From the NCBI GenBank assembly GCA_000961655.1, contig LADR01000068.1:1-47953 (forward strand): DNA of 47,953 nucleotides, read 5' to 3'. This document shows positions 1 to 8,621 of the stretch, piece by piece (within the stretch, counting starts at the first letter, position 1; each line of letters begins with the position of its first letter). The notes under the pieces are model-generated. The model was not told the DNA's origin and did no database searches. It worked only from the letters and a program-made list of their open reading frames with translations. This stretch comes from Desulfatitalea sp. BRH_c12 (GTDB taxonomy: Bacteria; Desulfobacterota; Desulfobacteria; Desulfobacterales; Desulfosarcinaceae). The position numbers and the translations under genes were made by a program.

Positions 1-1
1 G

Positions 2-712
2 GGCCACATGCCCGCTGAGGGCAATGCCACCGGCGGTGCCAGCGACGCCGATCAGGTCCCCGGCCGCCATCTGGCCCAAGACGTCGGCAGCGCGCTCGAC
101 CGGGTCGTTGACGCGCGGCCACTGCTTGACGGGCTTGGCGTTGTGCAGCAGCTTGAAATGAACCTGCGGATAGCCAAGGGCCATGCCGGCCACCGTGTCG
201 GCCACGTGCCCCATCTCCGTACCGATGCTTTTGAGGAATTTACGCCGCGCCGGGGTATTGAAAAAGAGCTGGGCCACACGGATCAGGGTGCCCTGCGCGG
301 CGCCGGTTTCGGTTACGCGCAGGATCTTTCCGCCTTCGATGCACACCTGCAGGCCGCTGGCGGCGCCCGGCTCGCGGGTGACCAGGGTCAGCTTGGAAAC
401 GGCTGCGATGCTGGGCAGGGCCTCGCCGCGGAAACCCAAGGTGCGGATGTCGGACAGGTCGGCGTCACTGTGCAGTTTGCTGGTGGCAAACCGCTCGATG
501 GCCAGCAGCGCGTCGTCGGGCCCCATGCCGCAGCCGTTGTCGGCCACCTGGATCGCCGTCCGACCGCCGTTTTCTATCTCGATGGTGATCCGGTCGCTGC
601 CGGCATCCAGCGCGTTTTCAACCAGTTCCTTGACCACCGACGCCGGACGTTCGACCACCTCGCCGGCGGCGATCTTGTTGGCCAGGATATCAGGTAGAAT
701 GCGGATGCGCAT
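2..712 (-). CDS. mutL: DNA mismatch repair protein MutL, N-terminal part (cut by window edge)
   Basis: MutL couples mismatch recognition by MutS to strand incision. The 237 codons visible here are the GHKL ATPase domain. The protein opens MRIRILPDILANKIAAGEVV, followed by the ERPASVVKELVENALDAG helix with the metal-binding Glu/Asn, then DNGCGM (motif II), TSKL and GFRGEAL (motif III). All key ATP-site residues are present. The C-terminal dimerisation part lies outside the window. The ATG at 712 is chosen because the conserved family start follows it at once. It lies 18 bases after the stop of a 60-codon gene, so mutL is probably the last visible gene of the gatC-gatA run. No frameshift is seen. 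Confidence 0.97.
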   Translation of the reverse strand, partial: MRIRILPDILANKIAAGEVVERPASVVKELVENALDAGSDRITIEIENGGRTAIQVADNGCGMGPDDALLAIERFATSKLHSDADLSDIRTLGFRGEALPSIAAVSKLTLVTREPGAASGLQVCIEGGKILRVTETGAAQGTLIRVAQLFFNTPARRKFLKSIGTEMGHVADTVAGMALGYPQVHFKLLHNAKPVKQWPRVNDPVERAADVLGQMAAGDLIGVAGTAGGIALSGHVA

Positions 713-730
713 GTGGTCCGTTTGGCCCCT

Positions 731-913
731 CTAAACCCCGCCCTCTTTCTTCAATAACCGTTCGAGATAGGCGGCTTCGGACGGCGTGAGATTGAACCGC
801 AGGCAGGCTTGGTCGATCAGGGTCTGCAGCGGTGTGTGGGGGTGGTCCTGGCGTTCGGCGCTGATCCACTTGACGGCCTGGCGCAGGCTTTCGCCTTCGG
901 GTGACATACTCAT
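731..913 (-). CDS. Small helical protein of unknown function between gatA and mutL
   Basis: A 60-residue protein, rich in charged and helical residues, with no signal peptide, membrane segment or metal motif. The sequence contains [20 protein letters not shown] and ends in [11 protein letters not shown], so it looks like two to three helices. Its ATG overlaps the TGA of gatA as ATGA, which argues for translational coupling and a real gene. Its own stop is 18 bases before the mutL start. I do not recognise a family; a link to either neighbour is only suggested by the spacing. Confidence 0.75.
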   Translation of the reverse strand: MSMSPEGESLRQAVKWISAERQDHPHTPLQTLIDQACLRFNLTPSEAAYLERLLKKEGGV

Positions 914-2376
914 GGATTAATCCTCGGTTTGGCTTGGTGAAAGGGGGTGGCCTGCTCGAAGGCCTGTGCGGCCGCCAGCAGGCGCGCTTCCTCGAAATGG
1001 CCGGCCATCAGCTGCAGGCCGATGGGCAGGCCGTCTGCGGAAAGCCCGCACGGTACGGAGATGCCGGGAATGCCGGCCAGGTTGGCAGGCAGTGTATAGA
1101 TATCGGAGAGGTACATGGCCAGCGGATCATCCGTGTGGGCGCCGATCAGCGTGGCAGGCGCAGGGGTCACCGGCGCGGCTATCAGGTCGCACTTTTCAAA
1201 GGCCTGGGCGAAATCGCGCATGATCAGGGTGCGCACCTGGGACGCCTTGCGGTAATACGCGTCATAATACCCGGCTGACAAGGCATAGGTGCCGAGCAGG
1301 ATGCGGCGCTGCACTTCCGGTCCGAAGCCCTGGCTGCGTGTGGCACGGTACATCTCCAACAGTTCAGCGGTCTCCGCGTCGCGCCGGCCATATTTGACAC
1401 CGTCGTAGCGCGCCAGGTTGGAACTGGCTTCGGACGGTGCGATTACGTAATAGGCAGCCACCCCGTACTTCGTATACGGCAGTTCGATGTCCACCGTGCG
1501 GGCGCCAAGGCTTTCCAGCGTGGCAATGGCCGCGAGAACCGCCTTGGCCACATCGGGATGCAGGCCGTCGACCTCGAAATATGATCTGGGAATGCCGATC
1601 CGCAGGCCCTGAACACCGGCCGTCAGGGCAGCGCTGTAGTCGGGAACCTCACATGGCGCGCAGGTCGCGTCGGCCGGATCGTGGCCGGCGATGACCTGCA
1701 GCAGCCAGGCACAATCGGCCACACACTTGCCCAAGGGTCCGATTTGATCGAGAGACGAGGCGAACGCCACCAGGCCGAAGCGCGACACGCGGCCATAGGT
1801 GGGCTTGAGCCCCACGACACCGCAGTGCGATGCGGGTTGACGGATCGAGCCGCCCGTATCCGATCCCAATGTGGCCAGGCACATGTCCGCCGCCACGGCT
1901 GCGGCCGACCCACCGCTGGAGCCGCCGGGAATGCATGTGGTGTCCCACGGATTGCAGGTCGTCTGAAACGCCGAATGTTCGGTCGTCGAGCCCATGGCGA
2001 ACTCGTCCATGTTCAGTTTGCCCACGCTGACCGCCTGCTGGGCGTTGAGGCGCTGCACGACAAAGGCGTCAAAGGGCGGAATGAAATTTTCCAGGATCCG
2101 CGACCCGCAGGTGGTGCGCACGCCCTGCGTGCAAAGCACGTCTTTCAAGGCGATGGGGATGCCGGTGAGTGGCGCGATGCGGCCCTGGGCAATGGTTGCA
2201 TCGGCTTTGCGCGCCGCGGCCAGGGCCTGCTCGGCCGTGACAGTCAAAAAAGCCTTGATTTGCGGCTCGACGGCGGCAATGCGATCCAGAACGGCGCGGG
2301 TCAGTTCGACCGAAGAAATCTGCCTGCGCTTGAGCAGATCGTGGGCTTGGGCAATGGTCAGGGAATGCAGTGTCAT
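910..2376 (-). CDS. gatA: Glutamyl-tRNA(Gln)/aspartyl-tRNA(Asn) amidotransferase subunit A
   Basis: GatA releases ammonia from glutamine and feeds it to GatB to amidate misacylated tRNA. At 488 residues it has full family length. The amidase signature is clear: IALKDVLC carries the catalytic Lys and [15 protein letters not shown] carries the two Ser of the Ser-cisSer-Lys triad. The frame is open to 2436, but the start at 2376 ([10 protein letters not shown]) fits the family N-terminus and has AGGAAC in front, so I chose it. gatC lies upstream with a small Cys-rich gene between; gatB is not in the window and must be elsewhere. The stop overlaps the next start as ATGA. Confidence 0.97.
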   Translation of the reverse strand: MTLHSLTIAQAHDLLKRRQISSVELTRAVLDRIAAVEPQIKAFLTVTAEQALAAARKADATIAQGRIAPLTGIPIALKDVLCTQGVRTTCGSRILENFIPPFDAFVVQRLNAQQAVSVGKLNMDEFAMGSTTEHSAFQTTCNPWDTTCIPGGSSGGSAAAVAADMCLATLGSDTGGSIRQPASHCGVVGLKPTYGRVSRFGLVAFASSLDQIGPLGKCVADCAWLLQVIAGHDPADATCAPCEVPDYSAALTAGVQGLRIGIPRSYFEVDGLHPDVAKAVLAAIATLESLGARTVDIELPYTKYGVAAYYVIAPSEASSNLARYDGVKYGRRDAETAELLEMYRATRSQGFGPEVQRRILLGTYALSAGYYDAYYRKASQVRTLIMRDFAQAFEKCDLIAAPVTPAPATLIGAHTDDPLAMYLSDIYTLPANLAGIPGISVPCGLSADGLPIGLQLMAGHFEEARLLAAAQAFEQATPFHQAKPRINP

Positions 2377-2425
2377 GGTCGGTTCCTGAAATGTTATCAT
2401 GCGTTGGTCGTGGGTTGATTCTGGT

Positions 2426-2779
2426 TTACGCGGCATCCGTTTGCTTGGGCCACTGCTGGATCAGGTGCAGAATGTAACGGACGTAGGCACACTCGCAGCG
2501 CTCCGGGCACGGTTTTAGATTGCTTTCGTGCAAACAGTGGCCGGGACATGCCTCGCTGCCGGCGGCCCGTTCGACAAACACCGGGCCATCATACAGGTCT
2601 TCGAAAACCAGGACGGGCAGGGCCAACGTCGTTCGGCAAGTGTGGTTGAACAGCAAGATCCCGGTTTCCAGGCGCTTGAAATTCACCTGATAGCCCACCA
2701 GTGTCACGGAAGGATCACGCAGCCACTGATCGCGCGACTGCCAATGATAGCCGCATTTGGTACATTGTTTGAAAATCAT
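2426..2779 (-). CDS. Small Cys-rich (zinc-ribbon-like) protein between gatC and gatA
   Basis: A 117-residue protein opening [20 protein letters not shown], with a CxxC pair at residues 6 and 9 that suggests a half zinc ribbon. A second Cys-rich stretch near the end ([11 protein letters not shown], then [10 protein letters not shown]) could complete one or two metal sites. No signal peptide or membrane segment is seen, so it is probably cytoplasmic. It begins 15 bases after the gatC stop and ends about 49 bases before the chosen gatA start, so it is most likely in the same transcript. I do not recognise a named family. A metal-binding role is inferred from the Cys pattern only. Confidence 0.75.
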   Translation of the reverse strand: MIFKQCTKCGYHWQSRDQWLRDPSVTLVGYQVNFKRLETGILLFNHTCRTTLALPVLVFEDLYDGPVFVERAAGSEACPGHCLHESNLKPCPERCECAYVRYILHLIQQWPKQTDAA

Positions 2780-2794
2780 TCGCTGGGGCCGCCA

Positions 2795-3079
2795 TCAAAT
2801 AACTTTGGGTACCACAAAAAAACCGTCTTCGGAAGAGGGGGCATTGGCCAAAGCGTCTTCTCGGGATAGATGTGCGTGCGGTATATCGTCGCGAAACGCA
2901 TTGGTCAGTGCGATGGCGTGCGTGGTGGGCGGCACATCGTGCGTATCGACCTGTCCCAGGGTATCCACATACGCCAGTATGGTCGCAACCTGCTCACAGA
3001 TTTTGCCCACGGCCTCGGGAGCGATTTGCAGGCGCGCCAGGTGGGCGACGTGGGCGACCTCTTCGGGTGTAATTTTCAT
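2795..3079 (-). CDS. gatC: Glutamyl-tRNA(Gln)/aspartyl-tRNA(Asn) amidotransferase subunit C
   Basis: GatC is the small belt subunit that holds GatA and GatB together. This 94-residue protein starts MKITPEEVAHVAHLARLQIA, the classic GatC opening, and continues with a central helix (ILAYVDTLGQVDT). It ends in DGFFVVPKVI, the usual C-terminal tail. GAGG stands seven bases before the ATG. It precedes the Cys-rich gene and gatA on the same strand. Confidence 0.96.
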   Translation of the reverse strand: MKITPEEVAHVAHLARLQIAPEAVGKICEQVATILAYVDTLGQVDTHDVPPTTHAIALTNAFRDDIPHAHLSREDALANAPSSEDGFFVVPKVI

Positions 3080-3224
3080 GCGTAACCTCTTGATAATGTA
3101 TCTCGGTATACACGTGCGGCGCGCGTGACGCCAAGACCTGAAAGTGACGACCGCCGCAAGCGCACACGCAAAGCGTGGGTCCCGATGGTACGCCGTTTTA
3201 CTGCCATCCGCCGTTCCGAACGCC

Positions 3225-3256
3225 GCGTTCCCGTTCGCCGCGCGAGAACGCCCTAC
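3225..3256 (-). repeat. TAG-headed hairpin, REP-like copy 1
   Basis: On the minus strand GTAG is followed by GGCGTTC, a GC-rich loop, and GAACGC, giving a six-base stem. It lies just past the stop of the SPOR-domain gene in the 3080-3268 gap, which otherwise holds no gene I can see. It resembles the hairpins at 8556, 9463, 20321, 21698, 24786 and 28097. It could also act as a terminator for the SPOR gene, although no T run follows. Confidence 0.4.
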
Positions 3257-3268
3257 CCTGGCGCGGCG

Positions 3269-4102
3269 CTAAGGCGTCGCGACCACCATTCCCTTGATCT
3301 GATCGCTGCCCAACTTTTTGAGCACCTTTTCGGCTGCCGCACGGTTCGCGAAAGCGCCCACCCGCACCCGGTAAAGCGCGGGACCGTCTGGCGTATCGCT
3401 GCGCAGGGCATAGACGGGGTACCCTTTGGCACGCAGCCGACCGACCAGTTGATCCGCACTGCTGGAGTCTTTGAAGGCTGCGACCTGCACCGTGAAGCGC
3501 CCTCCTTGCGACGTCGAAACCGCTGCCTGCGCAGCCGGTAGGGGCACCGGGGCCGATGGCGCGGGCGTTGCCGCCGGCTTGTCGTTTTTGGGTTCCGCTG
3601 CCGCTTTGGGGGGCGGGGCTGGCTTGGGCAACGGCTCGGACGGGTTTGGGGGCGGCGCTGTCGGTTTGGGCTTGGGTTCTACTTTCTGTGCCGGTGCGGC
3701 CGTAATCGGTGCTTTTGCCGCAGGCCGTGCCGCGACGACCGCAGCAGGCTTTTTGGCGACCGCGGGCAGTGCACTGACCCTGCGGGTTTCCTTTGGCGGC
3801 GGTTTCTTCAAAGCTTCATAAAAGCCCAACTCGGTCGTTTGCACCGGCTGGTCCGGTCCGTCGACCAGCGCCATGTCGTTTTGCAATTCAGCCGTTTTCA
3901 GCGCGCTGAGTTCATCTTCCAAAGACGCGCTTTGAAAGGGTAAGGGCACTGAGCCGCGGCCTACCAGAACCCCCAGTACGAACATCCAGCCCATGGCACA
4001 AAAAACGACGACAGACCACCCTACCGCTCCCATGCGGGTCACTTGAAAACTGGTTTTCTTCGGTTCCTTTGCCAAAATCGCATTTCCAAATGGTTCACGC
4101 AA
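3269..4102 (-). CDS. SPOR-domain inner-membrane protein (FtsN/DedD-like)
   Basis: SPOR domains bind denuded peptidoglycan at the division site. The layout fits: a short cytoplasmic N-terminus, one membrane helix at about residues 26-46 (WSVVVFCAMGWMFVLGVLVG), a long Pro/Ala/Lys-rich linker at about 90-195, and a C-terminal SPOR domain at about 200-277 (RFTVQVAAFKDSSSADQLVG to VRVGAFANRAAAEKVLKKLG). It follows argS by 13 bases and is probably cotranscribed. The frame opens at a TTG at 4102 with no clear ribosome site, so the true start may be somewhat further in. The membrane helix must be kept. Confidence 0.88.
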   Translation of the reverse strand: MREPFGNAILAKEPKKTSFQVTRMGAVGWSVVVFCAMGWMFVLGVLVGRGSVPLPFQSASLEDELSALKTAELQNDMALVDGPDQPVQTTELGFYEALKKPPPKETRRVSALPAVAKKPAAVVAARPAAKAPITAAPAQKVEPKPKPTAPPPNPSEPLPKPAPPPKAAAEPKNDKPAATPAPSAPVPLPAAQAAVSTSQGGRFTVQVAAFKDSSSADQLVGRLRAKGYPVYALRSDTPDGPALYRVRVGAFANRAAAEKVLKKLGSDQIKGMVVATP

Positions 4103-4115
4103 TGAAGCCGCATAC

Positions 4116-5780
4116 CTACATCTGATCCGGCGCGCCCACGCCCAGCACCGTCAGCCCGTTGCGGATCACTTTCTGCACGGCCGCCACCAGGCAAAGCCGG
4201 CCCCTGCTCAGAACGGGATCCTCGCCCAACACCCGGTGTTTGTTGTAATAGGCGTGAAAGAGGGCTGCAAGCTGCATCAGGAAAAAGGTGATGCGATGAG
4301 GCGCCAGGGCCAGAGTGGCGGCTTGCACGGCTTCGGGATAGCGCGCAAGGGCTTTGATCAGCTGGATCTCCTCGACTTCGACCAATCGCGCACCGGCGGC
4401 GTCGTCCCAGCACAGGTCGCTCAGGCCCTGCTCGGCTGCTTTGCGCAGGATGCTGGCAATCCGGGCATGGACGTACTGTACGTAGTAGACCGGGTTGTCG
4501 TTGGTTTTCTGCTTGGCGACAGTCAGATCGAAATCCAGGGGGCTTTCGTGATCGCGGGTCAGAAAAATGAAGCGCGCCGCGTCGCTGCCGACCTCTTCCA
4601 TGACCTCGCGCAGGGTGACAAAATCCCCGGAACGTTTGCCCATGGCGACCGGCAACCCGTCGCGCAGCAAATTGACCAACTGCACCAGAACCACCTCGAA
4701 GCGTTCCGGCGCATATCCCGACGCTTCGACAGCGGCCCGCATGCGCGGGATGTAGCCGTGATGGTCCGCCCCCCACACGTCGATCACCCGATCGAAGCCG
4801 CGCTCGAATTTGTCGCGGTGGTAGGCAATATCCGAAGCAAAATAGGTGGTCAGACCATTCTGACGGACGACCACGCGATCTTTTTCATCGCCGAAATCGG
4901 TGGTCTTGAACCACCAGGCCCCGTCTTGAAGGTAAAGCACCTGACGGCTTTTGAGTTCTTCCAAGGAGCGTTCGATCCGGCCGTTGTCGTAAAGGCTCTG
5001 TTCGCTGTACCAGCGATCGAAAGAGATGCCGAAGGTTTCCAGATCCTGGCGAATGCCGGCGATGATCGCCTGGGCGGCGAACCGGGCGCACTCCAGGACG
5101 GCTTGGTCGTCGGACCGCCGTACCAAGGCTTCACCCTGGGCATCGATCAGAGCCCGCGCCAGGTCGCGGATATAATCGCCCTGGTAGCACTCTTCGGGAA
5201 AAACAACCGTCTCGCCCAACAGTTCACGGCAGCGCAGCAGGACCGAGCGCCCCAGCGTTTGAATTTGCCGGCCGGAATCGTTGATGTAGTACTCGCGCTG
5301 AACATCGAAGCCGCACAATTGCAACAAATTGGCCACGCTGTCGCCCACTGCCGCGCCGCGCCCGTGACCGACATGCAGGGGGCCGGTGGGGTTGGCGCTG
5401 ACGAACTCGACCTGTATCCTGACCCCCGCGCCGATGGCGGATGCGCCGTAAGTCTGATCCTGCGCGAGCACCTGCTGGACGACCGGCGGCCAGGCCGTCG
5501 GTTTGAGGAAAAAATTGACGAAACCCGGTCCGGCGATCTCCATGCGCAGGATCATCGCCTGCGGGTCTTCCATGTGATCCAGCAACGCCTGGGCGATCTT
5601 GCGTGGCGCCATACGCTGGGCTTTTGCGGAAAGCATGGCAAAGTTGGTGGCAAAATCGCCATGCGTATCGTTTTTGGGCTCCTCGATCTCCACGGCCGGA
5701 AATTCGGCGGTTGTCAGGACACCGGCGGCATGGGCTTTGCGGGCAGCGTTCGCGATCAGTTCTTTAAGGCTGTTTTTCAT
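4116..5780 (-). CDS. argS: Arginyl-tRNA synthetase
   Basis: Charges tRNA(Arg) with arginine. The 554-residue length is normal for the bacterial form. In order: the N-terminal additive domain ([17 protein letters not shown]), the class I HIGH motif as [17 protein letters not shown] near residue 130, the Rossmann core, and the C-terminal DALR anticodon-binding domain containing [19 protein letters not shown] and [21 protein letters not shown] sits where the family's KMSK-like loop is expected. As in many ArgRS, the KMSK Lys is not strictly kept. The upstream gap of about 600 bases separates it from the divergent cbiM cluster. Confidence 0.97.
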   Translation of the reverse strand: MKNSLKELIANAARKAHAAGVLTTAEFPAVEIEEPKNDTHGDFATNFAMLSAKAQRMAPRKIAQALLDHMEDPQAMILRMEIAGPGFVNFFLKPTAWPPVVQQVLAQDQTYGASAIGAGVRIQVEFVSANPTGPLHVGHGRGAAVGDSVANLLQLCGFDVQREYYINDSGRQIQTLGRSVLLRCRELLGETVVFPEECYQGDYIRDLARALIDAQGEALVRRSDDQAVLECARFAAQAIIAGIRQDLETFGISFDRWYSEQSLYDNGRIERSLEELKSRQVLYLQDGAWWFKTTDFGDEKDRVVVRQNGLTTYFASDIAYHRDKFERGFDRVIDVWGADHHGYIPRMRAAVEASGYAPERFEVVLVQLVNLLRDGLPVAMGKRSGDFVTLREVMEEVGSDAARFIFLTRDHESPLDFDLTVAKQKTNDNPVYYVQYVHARIASILRKAAEQGLSDLCWDDAAGARLVEVEEIQLIKALARYPEAVQAATLALAPHRITFFLMQLAALFHAYYNKHRVLGEDPVLSRGRLCLVAAVQKVIRNGLTVLGVGAPDQM

Positions 5781-6188
5781 TCAGGATGCTCTTTCCGGCG
5801 GACCCTTGTGGATCGTACCTGTCAATGAAACTGAGTCTCATAAATAGTTTTCAAAGGCAAGTCAAGATCGGTCGTCGAGTCGTACGGGCAATCGCATGTA
5901 AACCTTGGCACACAGCGTGCTGTTATGCGTTTCTTTACTTGGCGCCATATCTATCGTGCTGATTAAGTGAGGCTATAAGGTGCGCTCCGGACGGGCCGCA
6001 AACTCGCTGCGCTCAAACAGTGCGGCCCCATGTCCTACGCACACCTAATGCCTCACTAAATCTCATGGCTGACGTGGCGCGAACCACCCACCCGAATCAC
6101 CTACTCCGTGCCAATCCCAAAAACGAATTAAGCATCGTGAGCCATCGAGGTGGTTTGTTTGAGGCGATCTGAAATAGCCATTTGGATT
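5781..6188. other. Gene-free gap between argS and the cbiM cluster
   Basis: No coding region can be supported between the argS start and the cbiM promoter. The stretch must hold the argS promoter, which I could not place with confidence. Its main feature is the long inverted repeat at 5963-6060. The only open frames are short and show no family features. Confidence 0.6.
5963..6060. repeat. Long imperfect inverted repeat, MITE-like
   Basis: A near-palindrome of about 98 bases. Outer arms are TTAAGTGAGGC (left) and GCCTCACTAAA (right). Middle arms are AAGGTGCG and CGCACACCT. Inner arms are GGGCCGCA and TGCGGCCC. The loop holds ACTCGCTGCGCTCAAACAG. The arms stay aligned over nearly the whole length with only a few unpaired bases. 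This looks like a small non-autonomous mobile element or a mobile hairpin, not a simple terminator. No target-site duplication is obvious. Confidence 0.6.
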
Positions 6189-6217
6189 TTGACATTTGGA
6201 TTTATTTTGGATAACAC
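6189..6217 (+). promoter_or_regulatory. Sigma-70 promoter of the cbiM cluster
   Basis: TTGACA (6189-6194), a 17-base spacer and TAACAC (6212-6217). The same -10 word occurs in the tRNA-Val promoter of this window. It predicts a transcript starting near 6224 and thus a leader of about 170 bases before cbiM. Confidence 0.6.
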
Positions 6218-6223
6218 TTTGCG

Positions 6224-6392
6224 CAACGCGGACCGAAGTCCGCATTCAACCGCCCCTTAGATCAAAATTGAATAATCAGACCAATTCCCATCCAAACCGC
6301 GAAGGTTTGCCGTTCGGCAGAAGCCGGAAACAAAGCGCCGGCTGTCTGAAAAAGGTGATCTCCATCACGCAGCCGGCAAACAGGACACGCGA
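6224..6392 (+). promoter_or_regulatory. Structured 5' leader of cbiM, possible metal-responsive element
   Basis: The leader holds two strong structures. The first is GCGGAC-CGAA-GTCCGC at 6228-6243. The second is a nested stem with outer arms GCCGGCTG (6337-6344) and CAGCCGGC (6370-6377) and an inner GTGAT/ATCAC hairpin, ending four bases before the AGGA ribosome site at 6382. A GCCGG at 6323-6327 could compete for pairing with the outer right arm. Such an arrangement could switch translation of the transporter. I do not find the cobalamin-box sequence, and I cannot confirm the four-way junction of the nickel/cobalt riboswitch by eye. Confidence 0.35.
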
Positions 6393-6989
6393 ATGCATAT
6401 TTCCGAAGGATATCTGTCCGGTCCGGTGCTGCTGTCCGGTGCGGCGCTGACCGCAATCGGAACGGCTGTGGGATTGAAACGGCTGGATTATGACCAAATC
6501 GCCCAGGGGGGGATTCTGGCCTCCGCTTTTTTCGTCGCCTCCCTGGTTCACGTACCCATCGGCCCTTCCAATGCCCACTTGATCATGAACGGCATTATCG
6601 GCCTGCTGCTGGGCTGGGCCGCTTTTCCGGTCATTCTGGTGGCGCTATTGCTGCAGGCGGTTTTTTTTCAATTCGGCGGCATCACCACCCTGGGGGTCAA
6701 CGGGCTGATTATGGCCGGCCCCGCGGTTATCGTCGCCTATGTGTTCGGCCCATGGATTGGCCGGTCCGGTTGGGTGGGAACGGCCGCCGCCTTCGCCAGT
6801 GGCGCGGGTGCAATTGCATTGGCGGCCATCGTCATGGCGGCCAGCCTTTTTTTTACCGATGAAAAATTCATGGCCGTCGCCGGAACGGCCATCGTGGTGC
6901 ACCTGCCCATTATGGGGATCGAAGGTGTGATCACCGCTTTTTGCGTGGGCTTTTTGAAAAAGGTAAAGCCCGAGATGCTGAGCGGCTAA
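6393..6989 (+). CDS. cbiM: ECF-type nickel/cobalt transporter substrate-binding membrane protein CbiM/NikM
   Basis: The S component that binds Ni2+ or Co2+ at the membrane. The protein opens MHISEGYLSG; in this family the N-terminal Met-His chelates the metal, and the second metal-site region appears as PIGPSNAHLIMNG. At 198 residues, with about six hydrophobic segments, it has normal length. AGGACA precedes the ATG. The genes for a NikL-like protein and the T component follow on the same strand. The NikL-like partner points to nickel over cobalt, which would match the hypE gene in the window; this is an inference. No CbiN and no ATPase gene is nearby. Confidence 0.93.
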   Translation: MHISEGYLSGPVLLSGAALTAIGTAVGLKRLDYDQIAQGGILASAFFVASLVHVPIGPSNAHLIMNGIIGLLLGWAAFPVILVALLLQAVFFQFGGITTLGVNGLIMAGPAVIVAYVFGPWIGRSGWVGTAAAFASGAGAIALAAIVMAASLFFTDEKFMAVAGTAIVVHLPIMGIEGVITAFCVGFLKKVKPEMLSG

Positions 6990-7021
6990 AAACGGGAAAC
7001 TGACAACGAAAGGGTTGTACG

Positions 7022-7639
7022 ATGACCACGAAGCTGTGGCAATGGGGGGTTCTGATTGCAGGCCTGACGGTGGCATGCATGGTTTTGTCGATAGCGCCGG
7101 CCCATGCGCACAAAGTCATTGTCTTTGCATGGGTCGAAGGAGACACGATTCACACCGAAAGCAAATTCAGCGCCGGCAAGCTTGTACAAGATGGTAAAAT
7201 CGCCGTGTTCGATCCTCAGGGCAACAAACTGCTGGAAGGCGTCACCGATGATCGCGGCCGCTTCTCCTTTCCGATACCCCAGAAAAGTGATTTGAAAATC
7301 GAGCTTCAGGCCGGCATGGGGCATGGCAACCAATGGCTGGTCCGCGCGCAGGAAATCGATGACGGGGCGGATAGCCGCGCACCCACGCCTAAGCAGACAC
7401 CCTCTGAAGCGGGTCACACCGGAGCCGCCCCGGCCCGGCCGACCGAAGCCTCGGCGACCGCCGATTGCCTGGATGCCCAAACAGTCCGCCAGATCGTCAC
7501 GTTGGCCCTGGAAAAAAAGCTGGCGCCCATAGAGGCCCGCCTGGTCGAGCAACGCTGGCGCTTTCAGGATATCATCGGGGGAATCGGGTATATTGTCGGG
7601 ATATTTGGGGTGGTGGCCTATATGAAAAGCAGGAAGTAA
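7022..7639 (+). CDS. NikL-like accessory protein of the ECF nickel/cobalt transporter
   Basis: A 205-residue exported and membrane-anchored protein. It has a signal peptide at residues 1-30 ending ...APAHAHKV, so the mature protein starts with His residues suited to metal binding. A small beta domain follows at about 30-105 (KIAVFDPQGNKLLEGVTDDR, then IELQAGMGHGNQWLV), then a Pro/Ala linker, a helix, and a C-terminal membrane segment (GGIGYIVGIFGVVAYMKSRK). NikL-type proteins replace or join NikN beside NikM/CbiM. It starts 33 bases after cbiM with AAGGG in front. Confidence 0.8.
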   Translation: MTTKLWQWGVLIAGLTVACMVLSIAPAHAHKVIVFAWVEGDTIHTESKFSAGKLVQDGKIAVFDPQGNKLLEGVTDDRGRFSFPIPQKSDLKIELQAGMGHGNQWLVRAQEIDDGADSRAPTPKQTPSEAGHTGAAPARPTEASATADCLDAQTVRQIVTLALEKKLAPIEARLVEQRWRFQDIIGGIGYIVGIFGVVAYMKSRK

Positions 7640-7733
7640 AAATTGTCCGTCATTTTCTCAACTTTCGGGATTGGCACTTAGGGTTGAATCATTTAGATAT
7701 TTGCGCGAGAGACCCAAAAGAAAGCGATGTGTG

Positions 7734-8483
7734 ATGGAAGAAGTCTTTGCCGAGGGGTCGTCGGCGGTTCATCGTACCGATCCTGCCCTGCGCGTGGTGG
7801 CGGCCACGGCGTATTCGTTTACTGTGGCCTTGATGGACAGCCTGACTGGCGTGTTGGCAGCCCTGATCTTTTCCATCCTGCTCGTGATCGTCGCGCGATT
7901 GCCGGCCGGGCCGCTGTTCCGCCGCCTGACAGCCGCCGGCGGTCTGCTGCTGCTCCTGTGGCTGGTGCTGCCCTGGAGCTATCCCGGCGATGCATTGCTG
8001 CGCTTTGGACCGCTGACGCTCAGCCGTCAAGGCGTCTGGATCGCTCTGATCATAACCTGCAAAACCCTGACGATTCTCATGGGCTTTGTTGTGCTGGTGG
8101 CCAGCATGCATTTATCCACCCTGGGCCACACTTTACACCGGATCGGGGTTCCCTCCAAGCTGGTGCAACTCCTGCTGCTGGCCTATCGCTATATCTTTGT
8201 GATCGAACATGAATACCAGCGCCTCTCGCGCGCGGCCAAAATACGCAATTTCCGGCCCACCACCAATCTGCACACCTATCAGACATATGCCTACATGGTG
8301 GGTATGCTCTTTGTGCGCGCCACCGAGCGTGCCCGCCGCGTTCACCAGGCCATGCGCTGCCGTGGGTTCAACGGACGCTTCCATTCACTTGACAGCTATG
8401 CGCCGACGCCCTGGAATTTCGTCCTGGCGATTGCCATGGCCCTGGTGATCGCGCTATTGGCATATCTCGAACACCTTGGATGA
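7734..8483 (+). CDS. cbiQ: ECF transporter transmembrane (T) component CbiQ/NikQ
   Basis: The T component links the S protein to the ATPase pair. It is about 249 residues with five to six hydrophobic segments. It carries the family's coupling helices near the end: LSRAAKIRNFRP and a second Ala-Arg-Gly type stretch, AMRCRGFNGRF. The frame is open from a TTG at 7671, but ATG at 7734 (MEEVFAEGSSAVHRTDPALR) fits the family; a GTG at 7731 is equally possible. After its stop the strand switches and no CbiO/NikO ATPase follows, which is unusual. Confidence 0.92.
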   Translation: MEEVFAEGSSAVHRTDPALRVVAATAYSFTVALMDSLTGVLAALIFSILLVIVARLPAGPLFRRLTAAGGLLLLLWLVLPWSYPGDALLRFGPLTLSRQGVWIALIITCKTLTILMGFVVLVASMHLSTLGHTLHRIGVPSKLVQLLLLAYRYIFVIEHEYQRLSRAAKIRNFRPTTNLHTYQTYAYMVGMLFVRATERARRVHQAMRCRGFNGRFHSLDSYAPTPWNFVLAIAMALVIALLAYLEHLG

Positions 8484-8555
8484 TCGCGCTACCCCAGGGG
8501 GCCAACACAGCGTTCGCCCGGTGTACGCGTGGATTCATTATTTGTGCCGGAGGCC

Positions 8556-8579
8556 GGGCGAACACAAGGTTCGCCCTAC
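8556..8579 (-). repeat. TAG-headed hairpin, REP-like copy 2
   Basis: GGGCGAAC, a five-base loop and GTTCGCCC form a perfect eight-base stem, followed on the plus strand by TAC. Read on the minus strand this is GTAG plus hairpin, the form of classical REP sequences. A second GTTCGCCC at 8512-8519 could pair with the same arm. It lies between the convergent cbiQ and lipoprotein genes and may also end transcription. Confidence 0.55.
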
Positions 8580-8621
8580 TGGCGCGGTGGCATATCAAAT
8601 GGGCGGACCGGCGCTGGCGGT

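Noticed and set aside
4236-5828. A 530-codon open frame on the plus strand opposite argS
   Set aside because: It is the antisense shadow of a clear argS gene in high-GC DNA; the translation shows no family motif.
5905-5921. Possible sigma-54 site TTGGCACACAGCGTGC on the plus strand
   Set aside because: The -24 half is good but the -12 half is off by one base, and it lies almost 500 bases before cbiM with the long hairpin between; a better sigma-70 promoter exists.
6224-6392. Cobalamin riboswitch before cbiM
   Set aside because: The B12-box sequence is not found, so only a generic structured leader is claimed.
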